Shown here: positions 46,939 through 56,199 of the stretch, piece by piece
Layout of the letters: every line of letters starts with the position of its first letter
How positions within the stretch are numbered: position 1 is the stretch's first letter
Source: Gaiellasilicea sp963791905
GTDB taxonomy: Bacteria > Actinomycetota > Thermoleophilia > Gaiellales > Gaiellaceae
Direction of reading: 5' to 3'
Assembly (NCBI GenBank): GCA_963791905.1
Contig: CAWBTX010000004.1
Location: forward strand, 496,001 to 560,000
Length of the DNA: 64,000 bases
Made by a program: the position numbers and the translations under genes
Notes under the pieces: model-generated
Databases searched by the model: none
What the model saw: the letters and a program-made list of their open reading frames with translations, nothing else
Told to the model about the DNA's origin: nothing

Positions 46939-48021
46939 TCAGCTGCCGGCGCCTGTCCAGCCGGCCCGGTTGTGCACTGTGAACCTCATCGTGCGCGACG
47001 AGCTGTTGCCCCGCGAGTCGCTCGCGGTCACGACGAGGTCGTAGATGCCGTCGCGCAGCGTGCGGGTGTCGAACGGCCCGCGCGTCAGCTTGAACTGGTA
47101 GGAGCCTCGCTGAAGGTAGGAGTAGTGCGGCCTGAACACGGCCATGTTCTGGTAGGTACCGCGCGCGTAATACACCCAGAACTCGCCGTTGACGGGGACT
47201 GTCGAGGCGACGTCACGCGCGACGCGCTCGCGCAGCACGACCTTCCCGGTCCAGCGCTGGACGCGCCAGCTGATCCGGGAGGGTGTGACGGGCAGGCCGT
47301 TCCAGACCCCGGGCACCGCAACGCTCGGCAGGTCGGTCGCCTCGACGACGATGTGCAGCCGTCCGCGCAGGAAGTGCGGCAGCTCGTCGCGGCCGGTCTC
47401 CGTGCGGCGGAACGAGATCGAGCCGATCTCCGGCACCGTCACGTCCTCGTACGGCGTGAGCCGGCCGGGTGCGAGCGGATTCACGGCACGGCGGTTCTCG
47501 ACCTGAGTGAGATGAACATGCTCGGCCGGGCTCTTGACGCGGCCGAGCACAGTCACGCGGGCCGTGACGCGCTGGCCGAGCTTGACACGCGCGCGGACGT
47601 GCCAGTACTCGAAAGCGCTGCCGTTGCCGGAATTGACCTCGATCCACTCGCGGTTGACGAACGACACGACGCCGTCGGCCACGGGGTAGACCGCCGTGCC
47701 GTTGGGAGCGGCGATGTCGATCCCTCGGTGGAACTGGAACGAGCCTCCGCCGGTCAGGAGGCCGGCCGTCGTCGGCGGCGCGTGGAACACGGTGCGCGGA
47801 TCACCGAAGTTGCCCCGGATCGGATGAGCACGGTCGAATGGCTTGACGGGCCAGCCGTAGGAGCCTGATGCCGTGTCGGTGACTGCTGCCTGCGCCGGCG
47901 TTGTGGTCGAGATGGCGCCGATCGCCGGGAGCGAGGCCAATGCGACGAGCGCGGCGGAGAGGATGGCGCCGAGCGGTGCGCGCCGTGTGCTGCGGGTTGA
48001 GGTGGTGCGGTTGGTAGCCAT
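46939..48021 (-). CDS. Secreted M23-family (LytM) peptidoglycan endopeptidase-like protein
   Basis: 360 residues from ATG 48021, preceded by GAGGGTGGG. A twin-positive signal region (NRTTSTRSTRRAPLGAILSA) and hydrophobic core end near PAQA. The LytM domain has HRGIDIAAPNGTAVYPVADG (first His and Asp), YWHVRA and EHVHLTQ (HxH). The second half (about 190-360) is a beta-rich domain ending YDLVVTASDSRGNSSSRT, resembling a bacterial Ig-like or carbohydrate-binding fold. All zinc ligands appear present, so activity is possible. Divergent from the SARP gene. Confidence 0.82.
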   Translation of the reverse strand: MATNRTTSTRSTRRAPLGAILSAALVALASLPAIGAISTTTPAQAAVTDTASGSYGWPVKPFDRAHPIRGNFGDPRTVFHAPPTTAGLLTGGGSFQFHRGIDIAAPNGTAVYPVADGVVSFVNREWIEVNSGNGSAFEYWHVRARVKLGQRVTARVTVLGRVKSPAEHVHLTQVENRRAVNPLAPGRLTPYEDVTVPEIGSISFRRTETGRDELPHFLRGRLHIVVEATDLPSVAVPGVWNGLPVTPSRISWRVQRWTGKVVLRERVARDVASTVPVNGEFWVYYARGTYQNMAVFRPHYSYLQRGSYQFKLTRGPFDTRTLRDGIYDLVVTASDSRGNSSSRTMRFTVHNRAGWTGAGS

Positions 48022-48137
48022 GCGGCCCACCCTCGAAAGAGGCCTCAAGCGCCCTCTAACCGCGGCCTAACGGCTCACTAACGTGCCCCGATCGTGTCTT
48101 TCAAATGATCGTGAACCCTGTTACAAGATCGAAATAG

Positions 48138-49775
48138 ATGTTGCGATTTGGCATCCTCGGGCCGCTCGAGGTCGCTCAGGGTGAGACCGTTCTCGCGCTG
48201 GGCGGCCGCAACCAGCGTGCGCTCCTGACGCTGCTGCTCCTGCGTGCCAACGAAGTCGTCGCGACCGAGCGCCTCGTGAACGAGCTGTGGGGCGAACGGC
48301 CGCCGAAGACCGCGACGACGTCCGTACAGAACACGGTCTCGCAACTCCGCAAGCTCCTCGGCCCGGGCGTGCTCCACACCCGGAGCGCCGGCTATCTGAT
48401 CGAGCTCGACGGCGACCAGCTCGACCTGACACGCTTCGAGCGCCTGGTGCAGGCCGCGCACACGGTTGAGCCGACGGATCGTGGCCGGATCCTCCGTGAG
48501 GCGCTCGATCTGTGGCGAGGACCGCCACTGGCCGATTTCCAGCACGAGACGTTCGCCCAGGGCGAGATCCAGCGCCTCGAGGACCTCCGCCTCGTCGCCC
48601 TCGAGGATCGGATCACCGCCGACCTCGATCAAGGGGCGACCGGTGAGCTCGTCGCCGAGCTGAACGCGCTCGTCCGTGCGCACCCGTTGCGGGAAGGGTT
48701 GCGCGGTCAGCTGATGCTCGCGCTCTACGGAGCGGGTCGCCAGGCAGACGCGCTCGCCGCGTACCACGACGCGCGTCGCATTCTCGTCGAGGAGCTGGGC
48801 ATCGAGCCGGGCCCGGAGCTGCAGTCGCTGTACGGCTCGATCCTCCGTCAGGACCGGTCGCTGCTTCCGGCCGCGCCGCGGGCGCTCGAAGACCACTACG
48901 ACGAGGTTCTGCGGGCGTTCGGCGCCGGCCGCCTTGTCCCGGTGCTCGGTCCGGGAGTCTGCGGCGTCATGGGCCCCGACCTCGCCATGCTCCTCGCCGA
49001 GCGGTTCGCGCTCGAGCCCGACGGTCGCGGGTTGGCGTACATCTCGCAGGCGGTGGCTGCGCGGAACGGGATCGGCGCGCTGCACGACGAGCTCCACGAC
49101 GCCCTCAACCGGGACGTCGAGCCGTCGCTCCTGCACTCGTGGCTCGCTGCGCTGCCGCCGCTGCTGCGCAGGCGCGGCCTGCCGCAGCAGCTCATCGTCA
49201 CGACGGGTCTCGACACCGCGGTCGAGCGTGCGTTCGAGGCGGAGGGGGAGGACCTCGACGTCGTCGTCTATGTCGCGGCCGGCCGTGACCGCGGCAAGTT
49301 CCTCCACATCCACCCGAGCGGAGACGCGGTCGTGGTCGAGGAGCCCAACGCCTACACCGGCCTCGACCTCGCGGAGCGGAGCGTGCTCCTCAAGATCCAC
49401 GGCCAGGTCGATCGCGACGCCGCTCGCGAGCGGGAGAGCTTCGCCGTGTCGGAGGACGACCACATCGACTACCTCGCCGGCCTCGAGGCGGCCGGCACCG
49501 TTCCCGTCCAGATCGCAGCCCGCCTGCGCAGGAGCCATCTGCTGTTCGTCGGCTACTCCGTCGGCGACTGGAGCCTGCGCGTGTTCCTACGGCGCGTCTG
49601 GGGCCACGACCGGCTCGCGTACCGCTCCTGGGCGGTGCAGCCGTCGGCCGAGGCGGTCGCCCGGGAGCTCTGGCACGAGCGCGGCGTCGAGGCCTACGAC
49701 ATCGCCCTCGACCCGTATGCGGAGGAACTCGCCCGCCTGACCACACAGCTCGCGACGGCGGACGCAGCGCTGTGA
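48138..49775 (+). CDS. SARP/BTAD regulator fused to a SIR2-like domain
   Basis: 545 residues in three parts. 1-95 is an OmpR-type winged helix (LRFGILGPLEVAQG, TERLVNELWGERPPKTATTS, HTRSAGYLIEL). About 100-245 is a BTAD bacterial transcriptional activator domain (LTRFERLVQAAHT, LRGQLMLALYGAGRQADALA, RRILVEELGIEPGPEL). About 265-530 is a SIR2-like domain with VPVLGPGV, LIVTTGLDTAVERAF, VLLKIHGQVD and LLFVGYSVGDWSLRVFLRRV. The His is present, but the usual TTNYD reads TTGLD, so the catalytic Asn is missing. The stop overlaps the STAND gene (GTGA). It may act as a regulator-sensor paired with that ATPase, perhaps with NAD-related signalling. Function is inferred. Confidence 0.78.
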   Translation: MLRFGILGPLEVAQGETVLALGGRNQRALLTLLLLRANEVVATERLVNELWGERPPKTATTSVQNTVSQLRKLLGPGVLHTRSAGYLIELDGDQLDLTRFERLVQAAHTVEPTDRGRILREALDLWRGPPLADFQHETFAQGEIQRLEDLRLVALEDRITADLDQGATGELVAELNALVRAHPLREGLRGQLMLALYGAGRQADALAAYHDARRILVEELGIEPGPELQSLYGSILRQDRSLLPAAPRALEDHYDEVLRAFGAGRLVPVLGPGVCGVMGPDLAMLLAERFALEPDGRGLAYISQAVAARNGIGALHDELHDALNRDVEPSLLHSWLAALPPLLRRRGLPQQLIVTTGLDTAVERAFEAEGEDLDVVVYVAAGRDRGKFLHIHPSGDAVVVEEPNAYTGLDLAERSVLLKIHGQVDRDAARERESFAVSEDDHIDYLAGLEAAGTVPVQIAARLRRSHLLFVGYSVGDWSLRVFLRRVWGHDRLAYRSWAVQPSAEAVARELWHERGVEAYDIALDPYAEELARLTTQLATADAAL

Positions 49776-52700
49776 CGGCCGGCCCGGCTCCGCTCGGCTT
49801 GCCCGAGAGCCCGTACAAGGGGCTCGCGCGCTTCGACGACTCCGATCTCGACGCCCAGTTCTTCTTCGGCCGCGACCGGGAGACCGAGCTCGTGGCTGCG
49901 AACCTCGTCGCGACCCGCCTGACCGTCCTCTACGGGCCGAGCGGCGTCGGCAAGAGCTCGCTGCTCAGAGCCGGGGTGGTGCGTCGGCTGCGTGCGCTCG
50001 TGCCCGCCGTTGTCGGCGCGCCGGAGGCGGAGGGGCCGCTGCCGGTTGTGGTCGACGTCGTGGCGCGACGATCCGGTGCTCGCGATCGCGATGGCCGCGG
50101 GCGCGAGGCCGCCCGCGGCCGGCGAGTCGCTCGCCGACGTCCTCGCGGAGCGCGTGGCCGAGCGCGACGGAGAGCTCTATCTCGTGCTCGACCAGATGGA
50201 GGAGTACTTCGTCTACCACGGCCGCGCCGACGGCGGGCCGCTCCGCGACGCTCTCGCAGACATCCTCGGCCGGCCGGAGCTTCGCGTGCACGTGCTGCTC
50301 GGGATCCGTGACGACGCGCTTGCAGAGCTGGACGGCTTCAAGGGTCGCGTGCCCGGCCTCTTCGGCAACGTCCTGCGCCTCGACCACCTCGACCTCGAGG
50401 CCGCGCACGCCGCGATCGTCGCGCCGCTCGTCGAGCTCGAGGCGCTCGGCGGGCCGAGGGTCGAGGCGGAGCCGGCGCTCGTCGCCGCTGTTGTCGACCA
50501 GGTCGCGTCGGGGCGGATCGAGCGGCGTCTGGCCGGGCGCGGCGTCGTGCCCGGGACAGCGAGGCGACGACGGGTCGAGGCGCCGTATCTCCAGCTCGTC
50601 ATGGAGCGCGTGTGGGACGTGGAGCGCGCACGGGGGTCGGCCGTGCTGCAGGCGGCAACGCTGGCCGAGCTCGGGGGTGCCGGCAAGATCGTCCAGGATC
50701 ACCTCGAGCGTGCCCTCGACGGTCTTCCCGAGGGCGACCGCGCGGTCGTCTCGCGGGTCTTCCGCCAGCTCGTGACGCCGTCCGGGACGAAGATCGCCTA
50801 CGCGGTTCAGGATCTCAGCCGCTACGCCGGCGAGCCTCCGGAGCGCCTCGAGGACGTGCTCCAGAGCCTCTCGGCGGAGCGCGTGGTTCGCGCCGTGCCG
50901 GGCCGCAACGGTGGCGGAGCCCGGTACGAGATCTTCCACGACGTGCTCGGAGCGGCCGTGCTCGAGTGGGGAGCGCGCTACGAAGCCGAGCAGGCGCTCG
51001 TCGAGGAGCGTCGTGCCGCCCGCCGCCGCAATCGCCGCCTCGCGTTCATCGCCGGCTGCGCGGGCGCCGTCCTGGCGGCACTCGCTCTACTTACAGTGTA
51101 TGCCTTCGACCAGCGCACCGAAGCGCAGGAGCAGGCCGAGCGCGCCACACGGGCCGCCGCGGTCGCGCAGGCTGCGACACGGAAGGCGCAGGCGAACGAG
51201 CAGAAGGCACAGGCGAATGAGCAGAAGGCGGAAACAGCACAGGCGAATGCGAGCGCCTCCGCGAAGCAGTCGCAGAAGGACGCCAAGGAGGCCGACGATG
51301 CCCGCCAGGACGCCGAGCAGCAGAAGGCCCTCGCAGAAGCGCAGACCGCCGAGGCGACCAGGCAGAAGGGCATTGCGAACGCGGCGAAAGCCGATGCGGT
51401 GCGAGAGGCGGCTGGGGCCAACGCCGCCCGCAGGGATGCTGAATCCTCCGCGCGGACGGCCACCGATGCGAAAGAGAAGGCCACGGACGCGAAGCAGAAG
51501 GCCGAGCGCGAGAAGGAGAAGGCGCAGCTGGCGACTGCAACGGCTCAGCAGGCGCAGCGGGACGCGCAGGCCGAGAGGTCCGTCGCGGAGGCGAACTCGC
51601 TGTTGAGCGTCGATCCCGAGCGGGCGCTCACGGTCGCGCTCGCCGGCGCTCGCATCCAGCGCGCGACGCGGTCACTCTTCGGCTCCGCCACGCAGCGCGA
51701 CGCCGGCCTCGAGCGCGTCCTCCGCGATGGCCTGCTGGCCACCCGCGCGCGGGCGGTGCTGCCGGGCGGCGGCGGGAACGTCCCCGCGGTTGCGGTCAGC
51801 CCCGACGGCGCGCTCGTCGTCGTTCCGGCGAGCGGTGGAGAGGCGCGGATCTTCGAGCTCGCGACCGGGAAGCTGCTGCGACGAGTCGAGCACGCACCGG
51901 AGGTGAGCGCGGCGATCTTCGCGCCGGACAGCAGGTCTGTCGTGACCGGCGGTGCCGACCGCGTCGCGCGACGCTGGGACGTCGGCACCGGCGAGCTTCT
52001 GGCCGAGTACCGTCACGGGGCGCCGATTCGCGAGATCGCGTTCTCACCGGATGGCCGCTTCGTCGCGACCGCCGCCGGCGAGGCGGTGCGGATCTGGGAC
52101 GCCGCACGCGGCACTGCCCTCGCGACGCGTGGCCAGTCCGTTTCCGTGACGAGTGTGTCCTTCAACCCGGCCGGGACGCTTCTGGTCGCGGTCGCGCGAG
52201 ATGCCCAGCTGTACGAGGTCGGTACCTGGCAGCCGACTCACGCGCTGAATCCGGACGGTGCCATCCGGGTAGCCCGCTTTGCACCGGTGGGGCCGCTCCT
52301 CGCGACCGGCGGCCCCGAGCACCCGGCGACGATCTGGGACACGACCGACGGCTCGCGGCGGCACGTGCTGTCGAAACACGGTGCCGGCATCCGGGACGTC
52401 GCCTGGAGCCCGTCCGGCAATCTCCTCGCGACCGCGAGCACCGACAACGCCGCGCGCGTCTGGGAGGCCGAGACCGGCGACCTCTACACCTTCCTCGGCG
52501 CTCATTCGAACCACGTCACGTCGATCGCGTTCAGTCCGGATGGAACGTCGATCGCGACATCGTCACTCGACGGCTCGGCCCGAATCTGGGGCGGCAACTT
52601 CTACGCCAGGCACGCGCCGCTGTTGGGGCACAGCGGCTCCGTGAACGATGTCATCTTCGCTCCCGACGGTCGCGCGGTGATCACGGCGAGCGTTGACGGC

Positions 52701-53723
52701 TCGGCACGCATCTGGAAGCCCTCGGTCGATCCGCCGCTCGCACTCGTAGGCCGGCACGACGCACCGCTGCGGGCAGTCGACGTCAGCCCCGACGGCTTGC
52801 TCGTCGTGTCCGCCGACTCGAGCGGCGTGACGCGAATCGCGCGCCTACGTGGCAGGGCGATCCTCCGGTCGCTGCCACACCCGGCTGGCGTCACGGTCTA
52901 CGAGGCTTCGTTCTCTCCTGACGGCGGCACGGTTCTGACGGCGGCTCAGGACGGCGTGGCGCGCCTGTGGCGTGTCAGCGACGGGACGCTCCTGCGCTCC
53001 TTCGATCACCGCGCGCCGTTGCGATCGGCGGCGTTCGACGCGGCAGGGTCGCGCATCGTGACGGCCGGCGTTGACGGAGTGGCGCGTATCTGGGACACCA
53101 ACGGCAAGGCCTTACGGGAGCTGCGCCACAGAGCTGTGGTCATTGCGGCCGCGGCCTTCAGCCCCGATGGCCGATCGCTCGCGACCGCCGGCGAGGACCG
53201 GCTCGGGCGCGTGTGGCGTCTCTCCGACGGGAAGCTGCTCGGGGAGTTGACCGGGCACGAGGCAGCGCTGACGTCGATTGGCTACAGCCCGGACGGCAAG
53301 CTCCTCGTCACGGCGAGTCGCGACGGTGACGCCCGAACCTGGGACGCATTGACGCAGGATCCCGATCGCCTGCTTCGCTTCCACACGGGCATGGTCAGCG
53401 ACGTCACTTTTAGCTCCGACGGGCGGTGGATCGCGACGGCCGGGCCGACGACGGTCGGCGTCTGGCAGACGGTCACCGGCCGACGGATCGACGCCGGCAC
53501 GCCGGATCTCATTCTGCGCGGGCACGGGCCGGCGGTGACGGCCGTCGCGTTCGGGCCCGGCGGCCGCATCGCGAGCGCCGGCGACGACGGCACGGTCCGT
53601 ACATACCTGTGCGAGCTGTGCGGCAACGCCGACGAGCTCATACGTCTTGCCGAGCGGCGGCTGGCCGGCATCGGGCGGACGCTCACCCCGGCAGAGCGGC
53701 GCCGGTACATCGGCGCGCCGTAA
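49772..53723 (+). CDS. Membrane-anchored nSTAND1 ATPase with about 14-15 WD40 repeats (one frameshift)
   Basis: About 1316 residues when corrected. SPYKGLARFDDSDLDAQFFF and GPSGVGKSSLL (about 55) are the nSTAND1 start and Walker A; YLVLDQMEEYF (about 137) is Walker B. After the ATPase/helical region comes a basic patch and one membrane helix (RRLAFIAGCAGAVLAALALL, about 420), a 160-residue Ala/Lys/Glu coiled coil, and then 14-15 WD40 units (about 660-1285). The latter are enough for two seven-bladed propellers. One extra base near 50055-50063 shifts the frame between PLPVVVDV and WRDDPVLAIAM. The stop abuts the next gene's stop. STAND proteins sense a ligand and oligomerise; here the propellers are the likely sensor. 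The ligand and effect are unknown. Confidence 0.82.
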
Positions 53724-55544
53724 CTACATGCCGTGCTGGTGGCGGCCGCGCTTGCACCCCTCGGGCGGCACGAGTTTCGCAGCGCAGAGGTCCGGAACCG
53801 GGGCGTGGATCGCGTAGGCGCTCTTGAGGTCGCGCGTGAACCAGACGTGCAGCATCTCGCTGCCGCCGTAGAGCCTCGTTCCGGGCGGGCACGATCCATC
53901 CGCGCGCGGCTTGGTGCCGCGCCGCTTCGGATTCGCGCACACGACGTGCCAGTGCCAGCGCGTGATGGGACCGCCGGGCGACCCTGCCTCGAGCCCTCTC
54001 GGCATGCTGAACATGAAGCCGACGAGCGAGAGGGGGTAGCCGGGCATGTCGGCGAAGATGAGCGTGTCTGGTCGGCGCGGGTCGAAGTACGCGTCGTCGC
54101 GACGGTTCTTGCGCTGCTCCGAGTGGAACCACATCACCCGGTCCTCGCCCGGCCGACGCTTCGGGCGACGGATGTCGAAGCCGTCGCGTGCAGCCTCACG
54201 CGGGTTCGTCCAGGGCCGCGCCGCACGGCGCATCTCGGCGAGGAGGCGGACGGCCTCGGCGCGCTCCACCTCGCTCGCGAGCTCGAGCGCGGGATATTGC
54301 GGCAACAGATGGGCGAGGCCGCGGAGCGCCGAGGGTGGCGCCGGCACCCGATTCTGGGCCGGGGTCATGGGCCGCAGGCCGCTCGGGGACTCGACGGTGC
54401 GTGCGAGCCGCTCCCAGACCTCCGTCAGCAGCATCCGGACGGGCAGCTGCCGCATCGACGCGCCGAGCGCGACGGTCCCGGCCGAGAAGACCTTGGCCCC
54501 CATCGGCAGCTCCCGATAGGTCATTTGCGCCGCGATCCCGGATCGCCGGGCAGCGTTCGGGAGCAACCACTGCGGGACCGGCTTGGCGCCGGCAGCCCAG
54601 CCGGGCGCTTCCCACGGCGCGATCCGCGTCAGCACCCCGTCGTGGACCTCCACGCGCCAGCGGAGGTTGCCCGAGGCCAGGAGCATCAGGTTCCCACCTC
54701 GATCACGGAAGTCGGACACGGCGTCGTACTCCTCCTGCGTGACGTACTCGTGGGAGCCCGGGAAGACGAGCAGGTCGTACGCGGCCGCCAGCTCGCGGCC
54801 GGTGGTCTCGTCAAGGTCCTCCTGCGCCAGGACATCGGCACCACGGCCTGTCCCATGCAGCCACTGGACGAAGCCGACGGCGCTCGCCCGGAAGCGAGGC
54901 GGCGCGCCGCGGTTCAGGAACGGCCGACCGAGCCGCACCTCATCGCGCTCGGGGGTCTCGAAGCTGTCGCCGGTGCCGTCGCCGTCGTCGTCGCGTTCGT
55001 TCTGCGCCTGCCACGTTCTCGTCGGCAGCACGACCGCGACGCGGCTGTCACCCAGGCGGCTCGGCGCGACGACGAACGGCGCGAACCCGACCTGACCAGG
55101 CGCGGTGAGCTGCGCGAAGTAGAGGCCGCTGGGCCAGTCGCCGACACGGACGTGGATTCGCAGGCCGGCGCGCAGCGGGGCCACCGTCCGCTCCGACGAG
55201 ACGGCGGTCCCACGCATCTCGTCGGGGCTGACCGCGCGCACCCGTTCGCGACCGATCAGGAAGATCTGGAGCGAAGCGGGAGCCTCCGATCTCGTCCACA
55301 CGTTCAACTCGGCGACCTCGCCCGGGCGATAGCTCTCGAAGCGGAATGCGGCTTCGATCGGGGCCAATCCCCGAAAGTCCGACGCGGGCGGATCTGCGGG
55401 TTGCGTCGCGACCGTGTGTGGGTGTCCGGTGTGATCATGGCCCGACGTCAGCGCGCTCCGCGCGGGCGACCGGGCGACCGCGAGCACGACGAACGCGGTC
55501 GCAACGAGGGCTGAGGTGGCTAGGAGCAGACGTGTCCGAGGCAT
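53724..55544 (-). CDS. Secreted dimethylformamidase-beta-like protein with extra C-terminal domain
   Basis: 606 residues from ATG 55544 (MPRTRLLLATSALVATAFVV, a signal peptide or anchor); GTG 55571 is an alternative. Residues about 55-400 parallel the 45204 protein: VAVVLPTRTWQAQNERDDDG, YDLLVFPGSHEYVTQEEY, LMLLASGNLRWRV, PMGAKVFSAGTVALGASM. The C-terminal domain (about 440-606) is different: DTLIFADMPGYPLSLVGFMF, GGPITRWHWHVVCANP, YGGSEMLHVWFTRDL and a final KRGRHQHGM. Its His/Trp motifs suggest metal or carboxylate binding but I do not recognise the family. Its stop directly abuts the STAND stop. Confidence 0.68.
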   Translation of the reverse strand: MPRTRLLLATSALVATAFVVLAVARSPARSALTSGHDHTGHPHTVATQPADPPASDFRGLAPIEAAFRFESYRPGEVAELNVWTRSEAPASLQIFLIGRERVRAVSPDEMRGTAVSSERTVAPLRAGLRIHVRVGDWPSGLYFAQLTAPGQVGFAPFVVAPSRLGDSRVAVVLPTRTWQAQNERDDDGDGTGDSFETPERDEVRLGRPFLNRGAPPRFRASAVGFVQWLHGTGRGADVLAQEDLDETTGRELAAAYDLLVFPGSHEYVTQEEYDAVSDFRDRGGNLMLLASGNLRWRVEVHDGVLTRIAPWEAPGWAAGAKPVPQWLLPNAARRSGIAAQMTYRELPMGAKVFSAGTVALGASMRQLPVRMLLTEVWERLARTVESPSGLRPMTPAQNRVPAPPSALRGLAHLLPQYPALELASEVERAEAVRLLAEMRRAARPWTNPREAARDGFDIRRPKRRPGEDRVMWFHSEQRKNRRDDAYFDPRRPDTLIFADMPGYPLSLVGFMFSMPRGLEAGSPGGPITRWHWHVVCANPKRRGTKPRADGSCPPGTRLYGGSEMLHVWFTRDLKSAYAIHAPVPDLCAAKLVPPEGCKRGRHQHGM

Positions 55545-55646
55545 GGCGGCGAGATTCGGCGCGCGACTCACCGTGCGCTCATGCCGCGCTGAGGCGGGTC
55601 ACGCCCTTGCTTTGTAGATGACGGCCGTGGCGTTGGCAAGCCGCCG

Positions 55647-56126
55647 TCAGACGCTGCGCTGCTCGAGCTCGTTCGCCTTGCTCGTCAGCGCCGCGAAGCC
55701 TGCCTGAAGCCAGTCGTTCGCGCCCGAGGCGGCGAGCGACCACGTCAACAGTCGGCCCGTGCGGGGCGCGAGCGTGTGCGCCGAGACGAGGCCGGCCGCG
55801 GCCCACACGCCGATACAGCGCGAGCACGTGACGAGCTCGCCGACCACCTGCCTGACGCCGCCGTCGCGGACCGGTTTCTCGTCCCCTTCGTGCGCCTCCC
55901 CCTCGACGAACGGGTCGCGTACGAAGCTCAGCACCTCGTCGCTCGCGACCGTGCGCGCGGCCTTGAAGGTGGCGGCGGTAAGCACCGCGAGGTCGAGCGG
56001 CGTCAGGCGCTCCGGGCGCCTCCCGAGCAGGTGCGCGAGCGCGGCGGCGCCTGTGAGGCCGGCGCCGAACGTGCCGACGAGGGCGGCGTAGCCCGCGTAC
56101 GGCGGCGCCTGGGTCCGCGTGGCCAT
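55647..56126 (-). CDS. DUF1360 family membrane protein
   Basis: 159 residues with hydrophobic segments at both ends (GYAALVGTFGAGLTGAAALA; GVWAAAGLVSAHTLAP) and the conserved CSRCIGVW motif plus DEVLSFVRDPFVEGEA. It matches DUF1360, a family also known from a Bacillus spore-coat related protein and otherwise of unknown function. ATG 56126 was chosen because the longer frame to 56213 overlaps the uvrB promoter region and adds unrelated residues. Divergent from uvrB. Confidence 0.75.
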   Translation of the reverse strand: MATRTQAPPYAGYAALVGTFGAGLTGAAALAHLLGRRPERLTPLDLAVLTAATFKAARTVASDEVLSFVRDPFVEGEAHEGDEKPVRDGGVRQVVGELVTCSRCIGVWAAAGLVSAHTLAPRTGRLLTWSLAASGANDWLQAGFAALTSKANELEQRSV

Positions 56127-56187
56127 GGGCCTTAGGCGTCTCCTGAAGAGGCACCTAAGAAACCTCGGCTGCGAGACCGGCCATTTG

Positions 56188-56199
56188 TACTCTGTCTGC
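56188..56199 (+). promoter_or_regulatory. -10-like box 6 bases before uvrB
   Basis: TACTCT at 56188-56193, six bases, uvrB ATG at 56200. It predicts a leaderless mRNA. No convincing LexA-type palindrome was seen in the 73-base gap. Confidence 0.4.

Noticed and set aside
51180..51590. Direct repeats in the STAND gene (AACGAGCAGAAGGCACAGGCG type) as a CRISPR-like or regulatory array
   Set aside because: They follow the reading frame and encode the Ala/Lys/Glu coiled coil; no constant spacers.
56119..56199. uvrB start at 56119
   Set aside because: The extra 27 residues are not part of UvrB and overlap the divergent gene's start; MADLKT at 56200 matches the family.
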